Shown here in pieces: positions 1-8,962 of a DNA stretch of 64,000 nucleotides. The stretch is from Silanimonas sp044377035 (GTDB taxonomy: Bacteria > Pseudomonadota > Gammaproteobacteria > Xanthomonadales > Xanthomonadaceae). The stretch spans positions 1 through 64,000 of the forward strand of contig NZ_JBILJW010000019.1 in NCBI RefSeq assembly GCF_044377035.1. The letters run 5' to 3'. The translations under genes and the position numbers were made by a program. How positions within the stretch are numbered: the stretch's first letter is position 1; each line of letters opens with the position of its first letter. Below the pieces are notes generated by a model. That model had not been told where the DNA came from. It worked only from the letters and a program-made list of their open reading frames with translations, and searched no databases.

Positions 1-873
1 CGCCAGGGCCAGCGCAGGCGAGACGCCGCGGTAGCGCTCGACCATCTCGAGCAGGAAGCTCCGGGCGCGCGCAGGGTCGTCGCCGCGGTCGTAGGCCGCC
101 AGCAGCGGCGGCAGCACTTCGGGAAGGAACTCGATGTCCTGGCGCGCGGCGCGCTCGTAGGCGCGGATCGCGGCGGCATCGTTGCCTTCGGCCAGTTCGA
201 TCTGTCCCTCCAACAGGGCGGCGCGCACGCTGTTGGCATCGGCAGCATGGGCGCGCTCGAGGTGCTGGCGGGCCAGCGCGCCGTCGCCCTTCAACCGCGC
301 CTTCTCGGCGAGCTCGCATTCGAACTGGGCGATCAGCTTGCCCATCGGCTCGTGAGTGGCCTGCTCGTAGCGGCGCGCGTGGTCGATGGCCTGCTGCCAG
401 TCCCGCTCGGCCTGGTAGATCGACATCAGGTGGCGTAGGGCCTGCGGCGCCGCCGAGCCCAGCTTCACCAGGTCGGCGAACAGGGTTTCCGCACGGTCCA
501 GCAAGCCGGCGCGCATGTAGTCCTCGCCCAGCGCGAGGATGGCGCGCGTCTTCTGCTCGTCCGACAGGCCCGGCCGCGAGATCACGCTCTGGTGCAGGCG
601 GATGGCGCGATCCACCTCGCCGCGACGGCGGAACAGCGTGCCGAGCGTGAACTGGGTTTCCAGCGTCTCCTTGTCGCGCTCGGCGATCTGCAGGAAGACC
701 TCGATGGCCTTGTCCTGCTGTTCGTTCAGCAGGTAGTTCAGGCCGCGGAAATACGTGGCCGAGAGCTTCGAGATGCGGGCGCCACCGCGGCGCTCGCTGC
801 CACGCTGCCCGAGGTACCAACCGGCCATGCCGATCACTGGCACCAGCAGCAGGATCCACCAAATGCTGATCAT
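1..873 (-). CDS. lapB: LapB (YciM) TPR protein, C-terminal part missing at window edge
   Basis: Inner-membrane-anchored TPR protein. In the family it controls LPS synthesis by presenting LpxC to the FtsH protease. The visible 291 codons begin with one membrane segment (about residues 4-20, starting MISIWWILLLVP) followed by a GQRG stretch and helical TPR-type repeats such as FRGLNYLLNEQQDKAIE and LFRRRGEVDRAI. Family members are about 390 residues, so the last part of the TPR array and the C-terminal rubredoxin-like metal-binding domain lie beyond position 1. The ATG at 873 overlaps the stop of lapA by 4 bp, which fixes the start and implies translational coupling. The identification is confident because of the membrane anchor, the TPRs and the lapA-lapB gene pair. 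Confidence 0.9.
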   Translation of the reverse strand, partial: MISIWWILLLVPVIGMAGWYLGQRGSERRGGARISKLSATYFRGLNYLLNEQQDKAIEVFLQIAERDKETLETQFTLGTLFRRRGEVDRAIRLHQSVISRPGLSDEQKTRAILALGEDYMRAGLLDRAETLFADLVKLGSAAPQALRHLMSIYQAERDWQQAIDHARRYEQATHEPMGKLIAQFECELAEKARLKGDGALARQHLERAHAADANSVRAALLEGQIELAEGNDAAAIRAYERAARQDIEFLPEVLPPLLAAYDRGDDPARARSFLLEMVERYRGVSPALALA

Positions 874-1115
874 CCGGCCGACGCCTCGTCGTCTTCGGCC
901 GCAGCGACCGGGGTGGACACCGTGCCACGGGACAGCAGGGCGGCGAGGCCACCCAGCAAGGCGCCGAGCAGCAGAACGGAAAGCAGTAGCAGGCCCAATG
1001 GCAGGGAGAACTCGATCCACAGCAGATCGAGATTCACGGCGTCCGCGTTCAAGGCGACGACACCGATGCCGAACGCGATGCAGAGGAAGGCCAGCAGGAT
1101 GCGGATCAGACGCAT
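870..1115 (-). CDS. lapA: LapA-like small inner-membrane protein (DUF1049)
   Basis: An 81-residue protein with two hydrophobic segments (about residues 3-22 and 38-62) separated by a short polar loop containing NADAVNLDLLWIEF. This is the typical layout of LapA/YciS, which works with LapB in assembling or regulating lipopolysaccharide at the inner membrane. The C-terminal tail is acidic (AAAEDDEASAG). It lies between ihfB and lapB on the same strand and overlaps lapB by 4 bp. Confidence 0.88.
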   Translation of the reverse strand: MRLIRILLAFLCIAFGIGVVALNADAVNLDLLWIEFSLPLGLLLLSVLLLGALLGGLAALLSRGTVSTPVAAAEDDEASAG

Positions 1116-1157
1116 GCGACCACGCCGTTGCGGAGGGATCGCAGGATTATCGACGGA

Positions 1158-1454
1158 TCAGGGCGCTTCGGGAACCACGGGGTTCACGCGCTCGCGAAGT
1201 TCCTTGCCCGGCTTGAAGTGCGGGACGTACTTGCCCGGCAGCTCGACGCTCTCGCCGGTCTTCGGGTTGCGGCCCAGCCGCGGCGGACGGAAATGCAGGG
1301 AGAAGCTGCCGAACCCGCGCACTTCGATGCGCTGCCCGGTCGTGAGCGAGTCGCTCATCATCTCGAGCAGGGACTTGACCGCCAGCTCGACGTCTTCGGG
1401 CTTGAGATGGGGCTGGCGGAGCGCCAACGCCTCGATCAGTTCGGACTTGGTCAT
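1158..1454 (-). CDS. ihfB: Integration host factor subunit beta
   Basis: DNA-bending HU/IHF-family protein of 98 residues. It would pair with IhfA to bend DNA at promoters and recombination sites. The beta-arm signature GFGSFSLHFRPPRLGRNPKTG is intact, and the N-terminus MTKSELIEALA matches IhfB proteins. I chose the ATG at 1454 rather than an in-frame ATG seven codons upstream, because AAGGGA lies just ahead of it and the family begins with MTKSE. It sits 68 bp downstream of rpsA, the usual order in gammaproteobacteria, so it can be read from the rpsA transcript. Confidence 0.95.
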   Translation of the reverse strand: MTKSELIEALALRQPHLKPEDVELAVKSLLEMMSDSLTTGQRIEVRGFGSFSLHFRPPRLGRNPKTGESVELPGKYVPHFKPGKELRERVNPVVPEAP

Positions 1455-1522
1455 CGATCCCTTCGACGGCCGCATTCAGGGGCAGCGGCCCGGGCGAACC
1501 CGGGCCGCCGTTGTCGCTTCGA

Positions 1523-3208
1523 TTACTCGCGGTTGCCCAGCTGCTCGCGCAGCAGCGCGCCCAGCTTGGTGGTGCCGCTGGAGGCTTCCGCCGCCGACTT
1601 GTTGTACTCGGCGAGGGTCTCCTGCACTTCGGCCTCGTCCTTGGCGCGGATCGAGAGCTGCAGCACGCGGCTCTTGCGGTCCGTACCAACGATCTTGGCT
1701 TCGATGGTGTCGCCGACCTTCAGGTGCTGGCTGGCGTCTTCCACGCGCTCCTTGGCGATGTCCGAGGCGCGGATGTAGCCCTCGACGCCATCACCCAGGT
1801 CGACCGTGGCGCCACGGGCATCCACTTCCTTGACGGTGCCGTTCACGATCGCACCCTTCTGGCGCTGGGCCACGAAGGAACCGAACGGGTCCTGCTCCAT
1901 CTGCTTGATGCCCAGCGAGATGCGCTCGCGCTCCGGGTCCACGGCGAGGACGACGGCCTCGACGGTGTCGCCCTTCTTGAAGTTGCGGACGATGTCTTCG
2001 CCGGTGGTGTTCCAGCTGATGTCCGACAGGTGGACGAGGCCGTCGATGCCGCCTTCCAGGCCGATGAAGATGCCGAAGTCGGTGATCGACTTGACCTGGC
2101 CCGAGACCTTGTCGTTCTTCTTGTTCATCGCCGCGAACGCTTCCCACGGGTTCGGCGTGCACTGCTTCATGCCGAGCGAGATGCGGCGACGCTCCGCGTC
2201 GACGTCCAGGATCATGACCTGGGTCTCGTCGCCCAGCTGGACGACCTTCGACGGGTTGACGTTCTTGTTGGTCCAGTCCATCTCCGACACGTGGACGAGG
2301 CCTTCGACGCCCGGCTCGATCTCGACGAACGCGCCGTAATCAGTGACGTTCGAGACCTTGCCGAACACGCGGGCGCCGTTCGGGTAGCGGCGGGCGATGT
2401 TGTCCCACGGATCTTCGCCGAGCTGCTTCAGGCCGAGCGAAACGCGGTTGCGCTCGCGGTCGAACTTCAGCACGCGGACCTGCAGCTCGTCGCCGACGTT
2501 GACGACTTCCGACGGGTGGCGGACGCGCTTCCACGCCATGTCCGTGATGTGCAGCAGGCCGTCGATGCCGCCGAGGTCCACGAACGCGCCGTAGTCGGTG
2601 AGGTTCTTGACGACGCCGGTGACGATCGCGCCTTCCTGCAGGCGCTCGAGCAGCTGCTCGCGCTCTTCCGAGTGCTCCGACTCGACGACGGCGCGGCGCG
2701 ACACGACCACGTTGTTGCGCTTGCGGTCGAGCTTGATGATCTTGAACTCGAGTTCCTTGCCCTCGAGGTAGACCGGGTCACGGACCGGACGGACGTCGAC
2801 CAGCGAGCCCGGCAGGAACGCGCGGACGTCGCGGATGTCGACGGTGAAGCCGCCCTTGACCTTGCCGCTGATGCGGCCGGTGACGGTCTCGGCCTTTTCC
2901 ATCGCCTCTTCGAGCTCGTCCCACACCATGGCGCGCTTGGCTTTCTCGCGCGACAGCACGGTTTCGCCGAAGCCGTTCTCGAGCGAGTCCAGCGCCACCT
3001 TGACGGTGTCGCCGACGCTGACTTCGAGCTCGCCGGCTTCGTTACGGAACTGTTCGATCGGGACGATGCCCTCGGACTTCAGGCCGGCGTTCACGACGAC
3101 GACGTCGTTGCGGATCTCGACGACGACGCCCGAAACGATGGCGCCCGGCTTCAGCTTGTTGAGCGCGGTCTGGCTCTGTTCGAACAGTTCGGCAAATGAT
3201 TCGGTCAT
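1523..3208 (-). CDS. rpsA: 30S ribosomal protein S1
   Basis: Ribosomal protein S1, 561 residues, the expected length for a six-S1-domain gammaproteobacterial protein. It binds mRNA upstream of start codons and helps load it on the 30S subunit. Repeated OB-fold motifs are visible, for example DYGAFVDLGGIDGLLHITDMAW, DYGAFVEIEPGVEGLVHVSEMDW and DFGIFIGLEGGIDGLVHLSD. The N-terminus MTESFAELFEQS is canonical. Upstream of the ATG I see only a weak ribosome-binding sequence (AGAGAAACTCC). This is usual for rpsA, whose translation in E. coli is autoregulated through a structured leader lacking a good Shine-Dalgarno sequence. Confidence 0.97.
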   Translation of the reverse strand: MTESFAELFEQSQTALNKLKPGAIVSGVVVEIRNDVVVVNAGLKSEGIVPIEQFRNEAGELEVSVGDTVKVALDSLENGFGETVLSREKAKRAMVWDELEEAMEKAETVTGRISGKVKGGFTVDIRDVRAFLPGSLVDVRPVRDPVYLEGKELEFKIIKLDRKRNNVVVSRRAVVESEHSEEREQLLERLQEGAIVTGVVKNLTDYGAFVDLGGIDGLLHITDMAWKRVRHPSEVVNVGDELQVRVLKFDRERNRVSLGLKQLGEDPWDNIARRYPNGARVFGKVSNVTDYGAFVEIEPGVEGLVHVSEMDWTNKNVNPSKVVQLGDETQVMILDVDAERRRISLGMKQCTPNPWEAFAAMNKKNDKVSGQVKSITDFGIFIGLEGGIDGLVHLSDISWNTTGEDIVRNFKKGDTVEAVVLAVDPERERISLGIKQMEQDPFGSFVAQRQKGAIVNGTVKEVDARGATVDLGDGVEGYIRASDIAKERVEDASQHLKVGDTIEAKIVGTDRKSRVLQLSIRAKDEAEVQETLAEYNKSAAEASSGTTKLGALLREQLGNRE

Positions 3209-3371
3209 TGGAGTTTCTCTGGTTGGACATCAGGCTTTCGTCCGCATTCCTGCGCGACGCGCCCACCTGCAGTGCATCTTTCGATGCGTGGGAAAACCGG
3301 CGCGCGGAATGCGTGCCGGAGCGGTTCTTCGGTACGTGGTCCCGGCGGACGATGCGCGCCGTCGTGGGCCC
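3209..3371 (-). promoter_or_regulatory. cmk-rpsA intergenic leader
   Basis: 163 bp between cmk and rpsA, read on the minus strand. By position it should carry the rpsA promoter and leader. There is no strong Shine-Dalgarno before the rpsA ATG at 3208. In the E. coli paradigm the leader folds into hairpins that S1 itself recognises. I could not assign a convincing -35/-10 pair by eye. Confidence 0.35.
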
Positions 3372-4100
3372 TCAGGGCCGTCGCATCGATTCGGGAACGA
3401 GCGCCAGGACGTGCTGGACCACCTCGCCGATCGACCGACCGGTGGAATCCAGGAAAAGCGCATCGGGTGCGGGTTTCAGGGGCGCCACCGCACGGCTGGC
3501 ATCGCGTTCGTCGCGAGCCGAGATTTCGTGCAGAAGACTGTCGAAATTAACAGAAACTCCCTTTTCCTTCAACTGCTTATGGCGCCGATGGGCGCGCTCT
3601 TCGGCGCTGGCGGTCAGGAAGACCTTGAAGGGAGCATCGGGGAAGATGACCGTACCCATGTCGCGGCCGTCGGCCACCAAGCCGGGATCAGCGCGGAAAC
3701 TGCGCTGAAGGTCGGTCAACGCGCTGCGAACAGGCGGGTGAGCAGCAATCGCCGAAGCCGCGGCACCGGCGGTTTCCATGCGCAGCTGGTGGGTCGCGTC
3801 CTTGCCGTTGACCCAGACCTTCGGCTCGCCCTCACCGTCGCCGTCGAAGCGGATGACGGTCCGCGATGCGCAAGCGGCCACGGCTTCGGCGTCCGAGAGG
3901 TCGATCTGCTCCCAAGCGGCGGCCAGGCCGACCGCGCGATACAGGGCGCCGGAATCGAGGTAATGCCAGCCCAAGGCGTGGGCAACCATCCGGCTGACGG
4001 TGCCCTTGCCCGAACCCGATGGCCCGTCGATGGTGAGGACGGGCGCGGGCGCGCCGGCGGCGGTGGCCGGATCGCGGCCGCGGGAGGTCGAAGGACTCAT
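3372..4100 (-). CDS. cmk: Cytidylate kinase
   Basis: Phosphorylates CMP and dCMP to the diphosphates using ATP. The protein is 242 residues with the P-loop GPSGSGKGT near residue 26 and the nucleotide-binding motif HYLDSGALYRAVG. The DGRDMGTVIFP motif and FLTASAEERAHRR also match the family. It starts at the ATG at 4100, 13 bp after the aroA stop. The first 18 residues or so (MSPSTSRGRDPATA) are a short non-conserved extension, so a slightly later start cannot be excluded. It belongs to the aroA-cmk-rpsA operon. Confidence 0.95.
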   Translation of the reverse strand: MSPSTSRGRDPATAAGAPAPVLTIDGPSGSGKGTVSRMVAHALGWHYLDSGALYRAVGLAAAWEQIDLSDAEAVAACASRTVIRFDGDGEGEPKVWVNGKDATHQLRMETAGAAASAIAAHPPVRSALTDLQRSFRADPGLVADGRDMGTVIFPDAPFKVFLTASAEERAHRRHKQLKEKGVSVNFDSLLHEISARDERDASRAVAPLKPAPDALFLDSTGRSIGEVVQHVLALVPESMRRP

Positions 4101-4113
4101 GCGGGGCGGCAGT

Positions 4114-5472
4114 CTACGCGAGTCGCAGCCCGAACCCGACCCCACGCGCCAGCGCATCGAAGCCCGGGAAGGAGGTTGCGACGTTGGCGATGTCGTCGAT
4201 CCGGACCTCGCCCTCAGCGCACTGCGCGGCAATGGCCAGGCTCATCGCGATGCGGTGGTCGCCGCGGCTGTCGGCCTGTCCGCCCCGGAGCCGCCCGGCT
4301 CGAGCCTCGCTGGGCGTGGCGGTGGCATTGGCGGTGAAGCCGCTGCCGGTAATCACGGCACCGTCGGGCGTTTCGTCGATGACCGCCCCGAGGGCACGAA
4401 GGCCTGCGGCCATCACTGCGATGCGGTCGGACTCCTTCACCCGAAGCTCGGCCGCGCCGCTGACGACGGTCGTGCCTTCGGCGAGCGCAGCGGCCGTGAA
4501 CAGGGCCGGGAACTCGTCGATCATGTCGGGAACCAGCGCTTCCGGGATCGCCGCGCCACGCAGGCGGGCGGCCCGGACCTCGATGTCGGCGACCGGCTCG
4601 CCCCCCTGCTCGCCCGCTGCACGAACCACCAGATCGGCCCCCATCAGGCGCAGCGCCTCGAGGAGCCCCGTGCGTCGCGGGTTCACGCCCACCCGTTCGA
4701 GCACAAGGTGCGAACCGGGGATGACGCTGGCGGCAACGAGGAAGAAGGCAGCCGAACTGAAGTCGGCCGGGACGTCGACCGAGGCGGCCATGAGCGGTCG
4801 ACCAGGGCGCAACGTGGCGATCCCCGGCGCGAAGTCGATGTCCGCACCGAAGGCCGAGAGCATCCGCTCGGTGTAGTCGCGGGTCGGGTGCGGCTCGCGG
4901 ACGGTCGTCGGACCGCTCGCGTACAGGCCGGCCAGGAGGATCGCCGACTTCACCTGCGCGCTGGCCACAGGGCATTCATAATCAATGCCTTGCAAAACAT
5001 TGTTCGCGTGGATTCGAAGCGGAGGCAGGCCGCCTTCGCTGTCGATCCGCGCCCCCATTCGCGCCAGCGGGTCGATGACCCGGCGCATCGGGCGCTTGCT
5101 CAGGGACGCATCACCCACCAGCACGCTGTCGAAGGCCTGGCCCGCCAGCAGGCCGGCCAACAGGCGCATGCCCGTGCCGGCGTTGCCGCAGTCCAGGGGC
5201 CCCTCCGCGGCTCGGAGGCCGTGCAGCCCGACGCCATGGACGATGCGCACCCCCTCGCCGGATGCCTCGATGCGGACGCCGAGGCGTTGCAGGATGGCCG
5301 CCGTGGCGATGGTGTCCTCGCCTTCGAGGAAGCCCGTGATGCGGGTGGTGCCTTCCGCCAGCGCGCCGAGCATGACCGAGCGGTGGGAGACGGATTTGTC
5401 ACCGGGGACGCGGAGCCGCCCGGTCAGCGGACGGCCCGCGGCAGCGATCCAGGACACGCTGCCGCCGCTCAT
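4114..5472 (-). CDS. aroA: 3-phosphoshikimate 1-carboxyvinyltransferase (EPSP synthase), class II-like
   Basis: Sixth step of the shikimate pathway: shikimate-3-phosphate plus PEP gives EPSP. The 452-residue sequence has the substrate motif GDKSVSHRSVMLGALAEG, the GDASLSKRPMRR region, the LRVKESDR loop and the C-terminal DHRIAMS. The overall pattern (EGEDTI, KRPM, ASAQVKSA) resembles class II enzymes more than the E. coli class I type. The PEP-site loop reads CGNAGTGMR, with the usual glycine. The ATG overlaps the hisC stop by 4 bp. In Pseudomonas the neighbouring aroA is fused to tyrA, but here aroA stands alone. Confidence 0.95.
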   Translation of the reverse strand: MSGGSVSWIAAAGRPLTGRLRVPGDKSVSHRSVMLGALAEGTTRITGFLEGEDTIATAAILQRLGVRIEASGEGVRIVHGVGLHGLRAAEGPLDCGNAGTGMRLLAGLLAGQAFDSVLVGDASLSKRPMRRVIDPLARMGARIDSEGGLPPLRIHANNVLQGIDYECPVASAQVKSAILLAGLYASGPTTVREPHPTRDYTERMLSAFGADIDFAPGIATLRPGRPLMAASVDVPADFSSAAFFLVAASVIPGSHLVLERVGVNPRRTGLLEALRLMGADLVVRAAGEQGGEPVADIEVRAARLRGAAIPEALVPDMIDEFPALFTAAALAEGTTVVSGAAELRVKESDRIAVMAAGLRALGAVIDETPDGAVITGSGFTANATATPSEARAGRLRGGQADSRGDHRIAMSLAIAAQCAEGEVRIDDIANVATSFPGFDALARGVGFGLRLA

Positions 5473-6635
5473 GCGGAAGCTCCCGCGCCGGGTGCCGTCA
5501 GGCCGGCCTCGGCAACGACGGTATCCAGGGCCATCAGCAGCCGCGCGTTCTGCTCAACCTTCCCCACGGTGATGCGCAGGCACTGCGGCAGTCCGTAGCC
5601 GCGCATCGGCCTCACGACGATGTCGCGGGCCAGCAGGCCGCGATCGACCGCGGCGGCGGTCTCCGGCGTGCCGAAATCGACCAGCAGGAAGTTGGTCTGC
5701 GAGGGGTGCACGAACCAGCCTCGGTCCCTCAGTTCGATGGCCAGCGCCTCGCGGTTGCCGGCCGTCTCGTGCAGCACCGTGGCGATGTGCGCCTCGTCCT
5801 TCAACGCCGCAGCGGCGGCCACGAGACCGGGGCTGTTGACGTTGAAGCTCTCCCGCACGCGCTCCATGACCGCCACGATCCCCGGGTCGGTCACCAGCGC
5901 GCCAACGCGCAGCGCCGCCAGGCCGTGCAGCTTCGAAAAGGTGCGCGTCACCAATAGATTCTGATACTTACGAAGCAGACTTAAAGCGGATTCGCAGCCG
6001 GGCTGGGCGAGGAACTCGCCGTAGGCCTCGTCCAAGACCACCAGCGTGTCCGGCCCCGCCGCCTGCAGCAGGCGTTCGATCTGGGCCGTGGTCAGCCAGG
6101 TGCCGGTCGGGTTGTTCGGGTTGGCCAGCATCACGAGGCCGTGGGCCGGCGTCAGGGCGGCGATCATCGCCTCGATGTCGTGGCCGCGCGGCTGGGTCGG
6201 GTGGTCCTTCGGCAGGGCCTCGACCACATCCAGGCGGGCATTCGCCGCCTGCGCGGCCAGCGGGTAGACGGCGAAGCAGTAGCGCGACACCAGCACCGGG
6301 CGCTCGGGCCCGGCGAAAACCTGGGCGACCTGCATCAGCAGCTCGTGGGTGCCGTTGCCGAGCAGCAACTGCTCGCGCGCCACTCCGAAGGCCTCCGCCA
6401 GAGCGTGCTTGAGCACCCCCCCGCGCGGGTCCGGATAGAGCTCGAGCGTATCGAGCTCCGAGCGCAGGGCGGCCATGGCCAGCAGGCTGGGGCCCCAGGC
6501 ACTCTCGTTGCCGCCGAGCTCGAGGAGCCCCTGATCACCCGCGTTGTTCCGCAGGGCGACGATGTCGTGGCCGGGGTCGTAGCTGGCGAGACCTCGGATG
6601 CCCGGGCTAGCCAGGGCGCCGAAATCGCGCCCCAT
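5469..6635 (-). CDS. hisC: Histidinol-phosphate/aromatic aminotransferase (HisC2-type)
   Basis: PLP-dependent class I/II aminotransferase of 388 residues. Visible motifs are GNGTHELL (phosphate contact), ANPNNPTGTW, LDEAYGEF and the PLP lysine segment TFSKLHGLAALRVG. HisC-family enzymes convert histidinol phosphate. Paralogues located between pheA and aroA often also transaminate phenylpyruvate or hydroxyphenylpyruvate, which fits the position here. The gene shares one base with the pheA stop and overlaps aroA by 4 bp. No other his genes are in view, so the aromatic role is an inference from context. Confidence 0.85.
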   Translation of the reverse strand: MGRDFGALASPGIRGLASYDPGHDIVALRNNAGDQGLLELGGNESAWGPSLLAMAALRSELDTLELYPDPRGGVLKHALAEAFGVAREQLLLGNGTHELLMQVAQVFAGPERPVLVSRYCFAVYPLAAQAANARLDVVEALPKDHPTQPRGHDIEAMIAALTPAHGLVMLANPNNPTGTWLTTAQIERLLQAAGPDTLVVLDEAYGEFLAQPGCESALSLLRKYQNLLVTRTFSKLHGLAALRVGALVTDPGIVAVMERVRESFNVNSPGLVAAAAALKDEAHIATVLHETAGNREALAIELRDRGWFVHPSQTNFLLVDFGTPETAAAVDRGLLARDIVVRPMRGYGLPQCLRITVGKVEQNARLLMALDTVVAEAGLTAPGAGASA

Positions 6636-7753
6636 CAGAGCACCGCCACCGGGTACGAGCCGAGGATCTTCACCGTGGAAGCGAACGCGCCCAGCTGCTG
6701 GAGGGCGGCCTGCATCTCCGGCTGGTCCACGTGGCCGGAAACGTCGATGAAGAAGGCGTACTCCCAGCGACGCGTGTGCGCCGGGCGCGATTCGATGCGG
6801 TTCAGCGACAGGCCGACGTCGGCGAAGGGCTTGAGGATGCCGAACAGCGCGCCCGGCTGGTCGTTGACGAAGACCAGCAAGGAGGTGCGGTCGTGGCCAC
6901 AGGTCGGCAGAAGCTCGCGGCCCAGGACCAGGAAGCGCGTGGTGTTGTCGGCGCGGTCGTTGGCCGGGCCAGCGATCGTCTTCAAGCCGTAGACGTGGCC
7001 GGCCGATTCGCCCGCCAGAGCGGCGGCATCGTCGGCATTGCGGGCGCGGCGGGCCGCGTCGGCATTGCTCGGCGTCGGGACGAGTTCGGCCTTAGGGAGG
7101 TTCGCGCGCAGCCAGGCCTTGCACTGGGCCAGCGATTGCGGGTGCGCGTAAACGCGCTCGATGTCCTCGATGCGGCCGGTGCGCCCCAGCAGGTACTGGT
7201 GGATGCCCAGCTCGACTTCGCCGCAGATCTTCAGCGACGAGGTCAGGAACATGTCCAGCGTCGACTGGATGGTGCCCTGGCCGGAGTTCTCGACCGGCAC
7301 CACGCCGAAATCGGCATTGCCGGCGTCGACCTCCTGGAACACCTCCTCGATGCTGGCCAGCGGCAGGCCCTTGGCCGAATGGCCGAAGTGCTTGTGCACC
7401 GCCTGCTGCGAGAAGGTGCCTTCCGGCCCCAGGTACCCCACCTTCAGCGGCTCCTGCTGGGCGAGGCAGGCCGACATGATCTCGCGGAACAGGCGCACCA
7501 GCACCTCATCCGCGAGCGGCCCTTCGTTGCGGTCGACGACGCGGCGCAGCACCTGCGCCTCGCGCTCCGGGCGGTAGTAGTCGACGGCGGCCTTGAGCGG
7601 GCCCTTGGCCCGGCCGACCTGCTGCGCCCAACGGGCGCGCTCGGCGATGAGCTGCTGGATCGTCTCGTCGATCCCGTCGATGCGGGCGCGGACCTGGCCG
7701 AGGTCGAGCGGCGTGCCGCCCTCCCCGGCCGATGCTTGCGATTCGTCAGCCAT
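6635..7753 (-). CDS. pheA: Bifunctional chorismate mutase / prephenate dehydratase (P-protein)
   Basis: Makes phenylpyruvate from chorismate. Domain order in 372 residues: AroQ-type chorismate mutase (about 18-100, IDGIDETIQQLIAERARWAQ), prephenate dehydratase (about 104-280, GYLGPEGTFSQQAVHKHFG and NTTRFLVLGRE) and an ACT regulatory domain (about 290-372). The ACT domain carries the phenylalanine-binding ESRP motif (LNRIESRPAHTRRWEY) and GALFGIL, so feedback inhibition by phenylalanine is expected. It lies 3 bp downstream of serC, and its stop shares a base with the hisC start. Confidence 0.96.
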   Translation of the reverse strand: MADESQASAGEGGTPLDLGQVRARIDGIDETIQQLIAERARWAQQVGRAKGPLKAAVDYYRPEREAQVLRRVVDRNEGPLADEVLVRLFREIMSACLAQQEPLKVGYLGPEGTFSQQAVHKHFGHSAKGLPLASIEEVFQEVDAGNADFGVVPVENSGQGTIQSTLDMFLTSSLKICGEVELGIHQYLLGRTGRIEDIERVYAHPQSLAQCKAWLRANLPKAELVPTPSNADAARRARNADDAAALAGESAGHVYGLKTIAGPANDRADNTTRFLVLGRELLPTCGHDRTSLLVFVNDQPGALFGILKPFADVGLSLNRIESRPAHTRRWEYAFFIDVSGHVDQPEMQAALQQLGAFASTVKILGSYPVAVL

Positions 7754-7756
7754 GGC

Positions 7757-8842
7757 TCACCCGTGCCGCTTGGCGAAGTCGCCCATGAAGTCGACGAGGG
7801 CAGCCACGGCCTCGTGCGGCAGCGCGTTGTAGATCGAGGCGCGCATGCCACCGAGGTCGCGATGGCCCTTCAGCGCCAGCAGGCCGGCAGCCTCCGATTC
7901 CTTCAGGAAGGCGGCGTCGAGCGCGGCGTCCTTCAGCATGAAGGGCACGTTCATCAGCGAACGGGCGTCCAGCGCCACCGGGTTGCGGTAGAAGCCGCCA
8001 CTGCCGTCGATGGCGGAGTACAGGGCCTCGGCCTTGCGGCGGTTGTTGGCTTCGAAAGCGGCCAGGCCGCCCTGCTCCAGCATCCACTCGAACACGAGGC
8101 CGGCCAAGTACCAGCTGAAGGTCGGCGGGGTGTTGAGCATCGAGCCCTGCGCCGCGTGCTCCTTGTAGCTGAGGATCTTGGCGCGCGACTGGCCGGCGCG
8201 CTCCAGCAGGTCCTTGCGGATCACCATCACGACCAGACCCGAGGGCCCGATGTTCTTCTGCGCGCCAGCGTAGATGACGCCGTACTTCGAAACGTCGATC
8301 GGACGCGACAGGATCGACGAGCTGAAATCGGCCACCAGCGGCACGCCGCCGGTGTCGATGGCATCGGGAAACTCGACGCCGTGGATCGTCTCGTTGGCCA
8401 CGAGATGCACGTAGGCCGCCGAAGGATCGATGGCGTAGCTGCCCGCTGCCGGCAGGGTCGTGTAGTTCGAGCCCGCCGTGTCGGCGATGACTTGGACCGC
8501 GGCATGCGGCTTGGCCTCGCTGGCAGCCTTCTTGCTCCATGCGCCGGTGACGAGGTAATCGGCGCGCTGGCCGGCGGCGGCCAGGTTCATCGGCAGAAGG
8601 GCGAAGTGCGTGGTGGCGCCGCCCTGCAGGAACAGCACGGCGTAGTCGTCAGTGATGCCCATCAGCTTGCGGAGATCGGCCTCGGCCTTCTCGGCCACCG
8701 CGATGAACGCCTTGCCGCGGTGCGACACTTCCATCACCGAGGCGCGCTCACCGCCCCACTCGAGCAGTTCGGCCTGCGCCCGGCGCAGCACCGGCTCCGG
8801 AAGGACGGCCGGACCGGCACTGAAATTGAATCCCCGCGACAT
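7757..8842 (-). CDS. serC: Phosphoserine aminotransferase
   Basis: PLP enzyme of serine and pyridoxine biosynthesis that interconverts 3-phosphohydroxypyruvate and phosphoserine. At 361 residues it is almost identical in length to E. coli SerC. It begins FNFSAGPAVLPEPVL, carries the PLP lysine motif AGAQKNIGPSG and ends with the GGMRASIYNA region. The ATG at 8842 was preferred over upstream in-frame ATGs because GGGAGGTG lies at the right distance. It is the first core gene of the serC-pheA-hisC-aroA-cmk-rpsA series. Confidence 0.97.
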   Translation of the reverse strand: MSRGFNFSAGPAVLPEPVLRRAQAELLEWGGERASVMEVSHRGKAFIAVAEKAEADLRKLMGITDDYAVLFLQGGATTHFALLPMNLAAAGQRADYLVTGAWSKKAASEAKPHAAVQVIADTAGSNYTTLPAAGSYAIDPSAAYVHLVANETIHGVEFPDAIDTGGVPLVADFSSSILSRPIDVSKYGVIYAGAQKNIGPSGLVVMVIRKDLLERAGQSRAKILSYKEHAAQGSMLNTPPTFSWYLAGLVFEWMLEQGGLAAFEANNRRKAEALYSAIDGSGGFYRNPVALDARSLMNVPFMLKDAALDAAFLKESEAAGLLALKGHRDLGGMRASIYNALPHEAVAALVDFMGDFAKRHG

Positions 8843-8931
8843 CACCACACCTCCCATGGACGAAAGAACGACGCTAGCACGCGTCGACATTCCGTCGACA
8901 GTAGGCAAGGGAATTAGAGTCGAATCTCGAA

Positions 8932-8947
8932 ATGCCCGTTTGGGCAT
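8932..8947 (-). terminator. Small hairpin between FHA gene and serC
   Basis: A 6-bp stem (ATGCCC/GGGCAT) with a 4-base loop lies in the 120-bp gap between the FHA gene and serC. On the minus strand it is followed only by TTTC, so it would be at best a weak terminator or attenuator for the FHA transcript. The rest of the gap shows no clear promoter to me. Confidence 0.3.
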
Positions 8948-8962
8948 CAACGCGCCGCGGGA

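Noticed and set aside
1511..3199. A long open frame antisense to rpsA (562 codons), and similar long antisense frames opposite the reductase (14268-16600) and the synthase (48169-50901)
   Set aside because: High G+C coding sequence leaves few stop codons in the opposite frames. The products are low-complexity (His/Arg/Asp-rich) without motifs, while the sense frames encode clear families.
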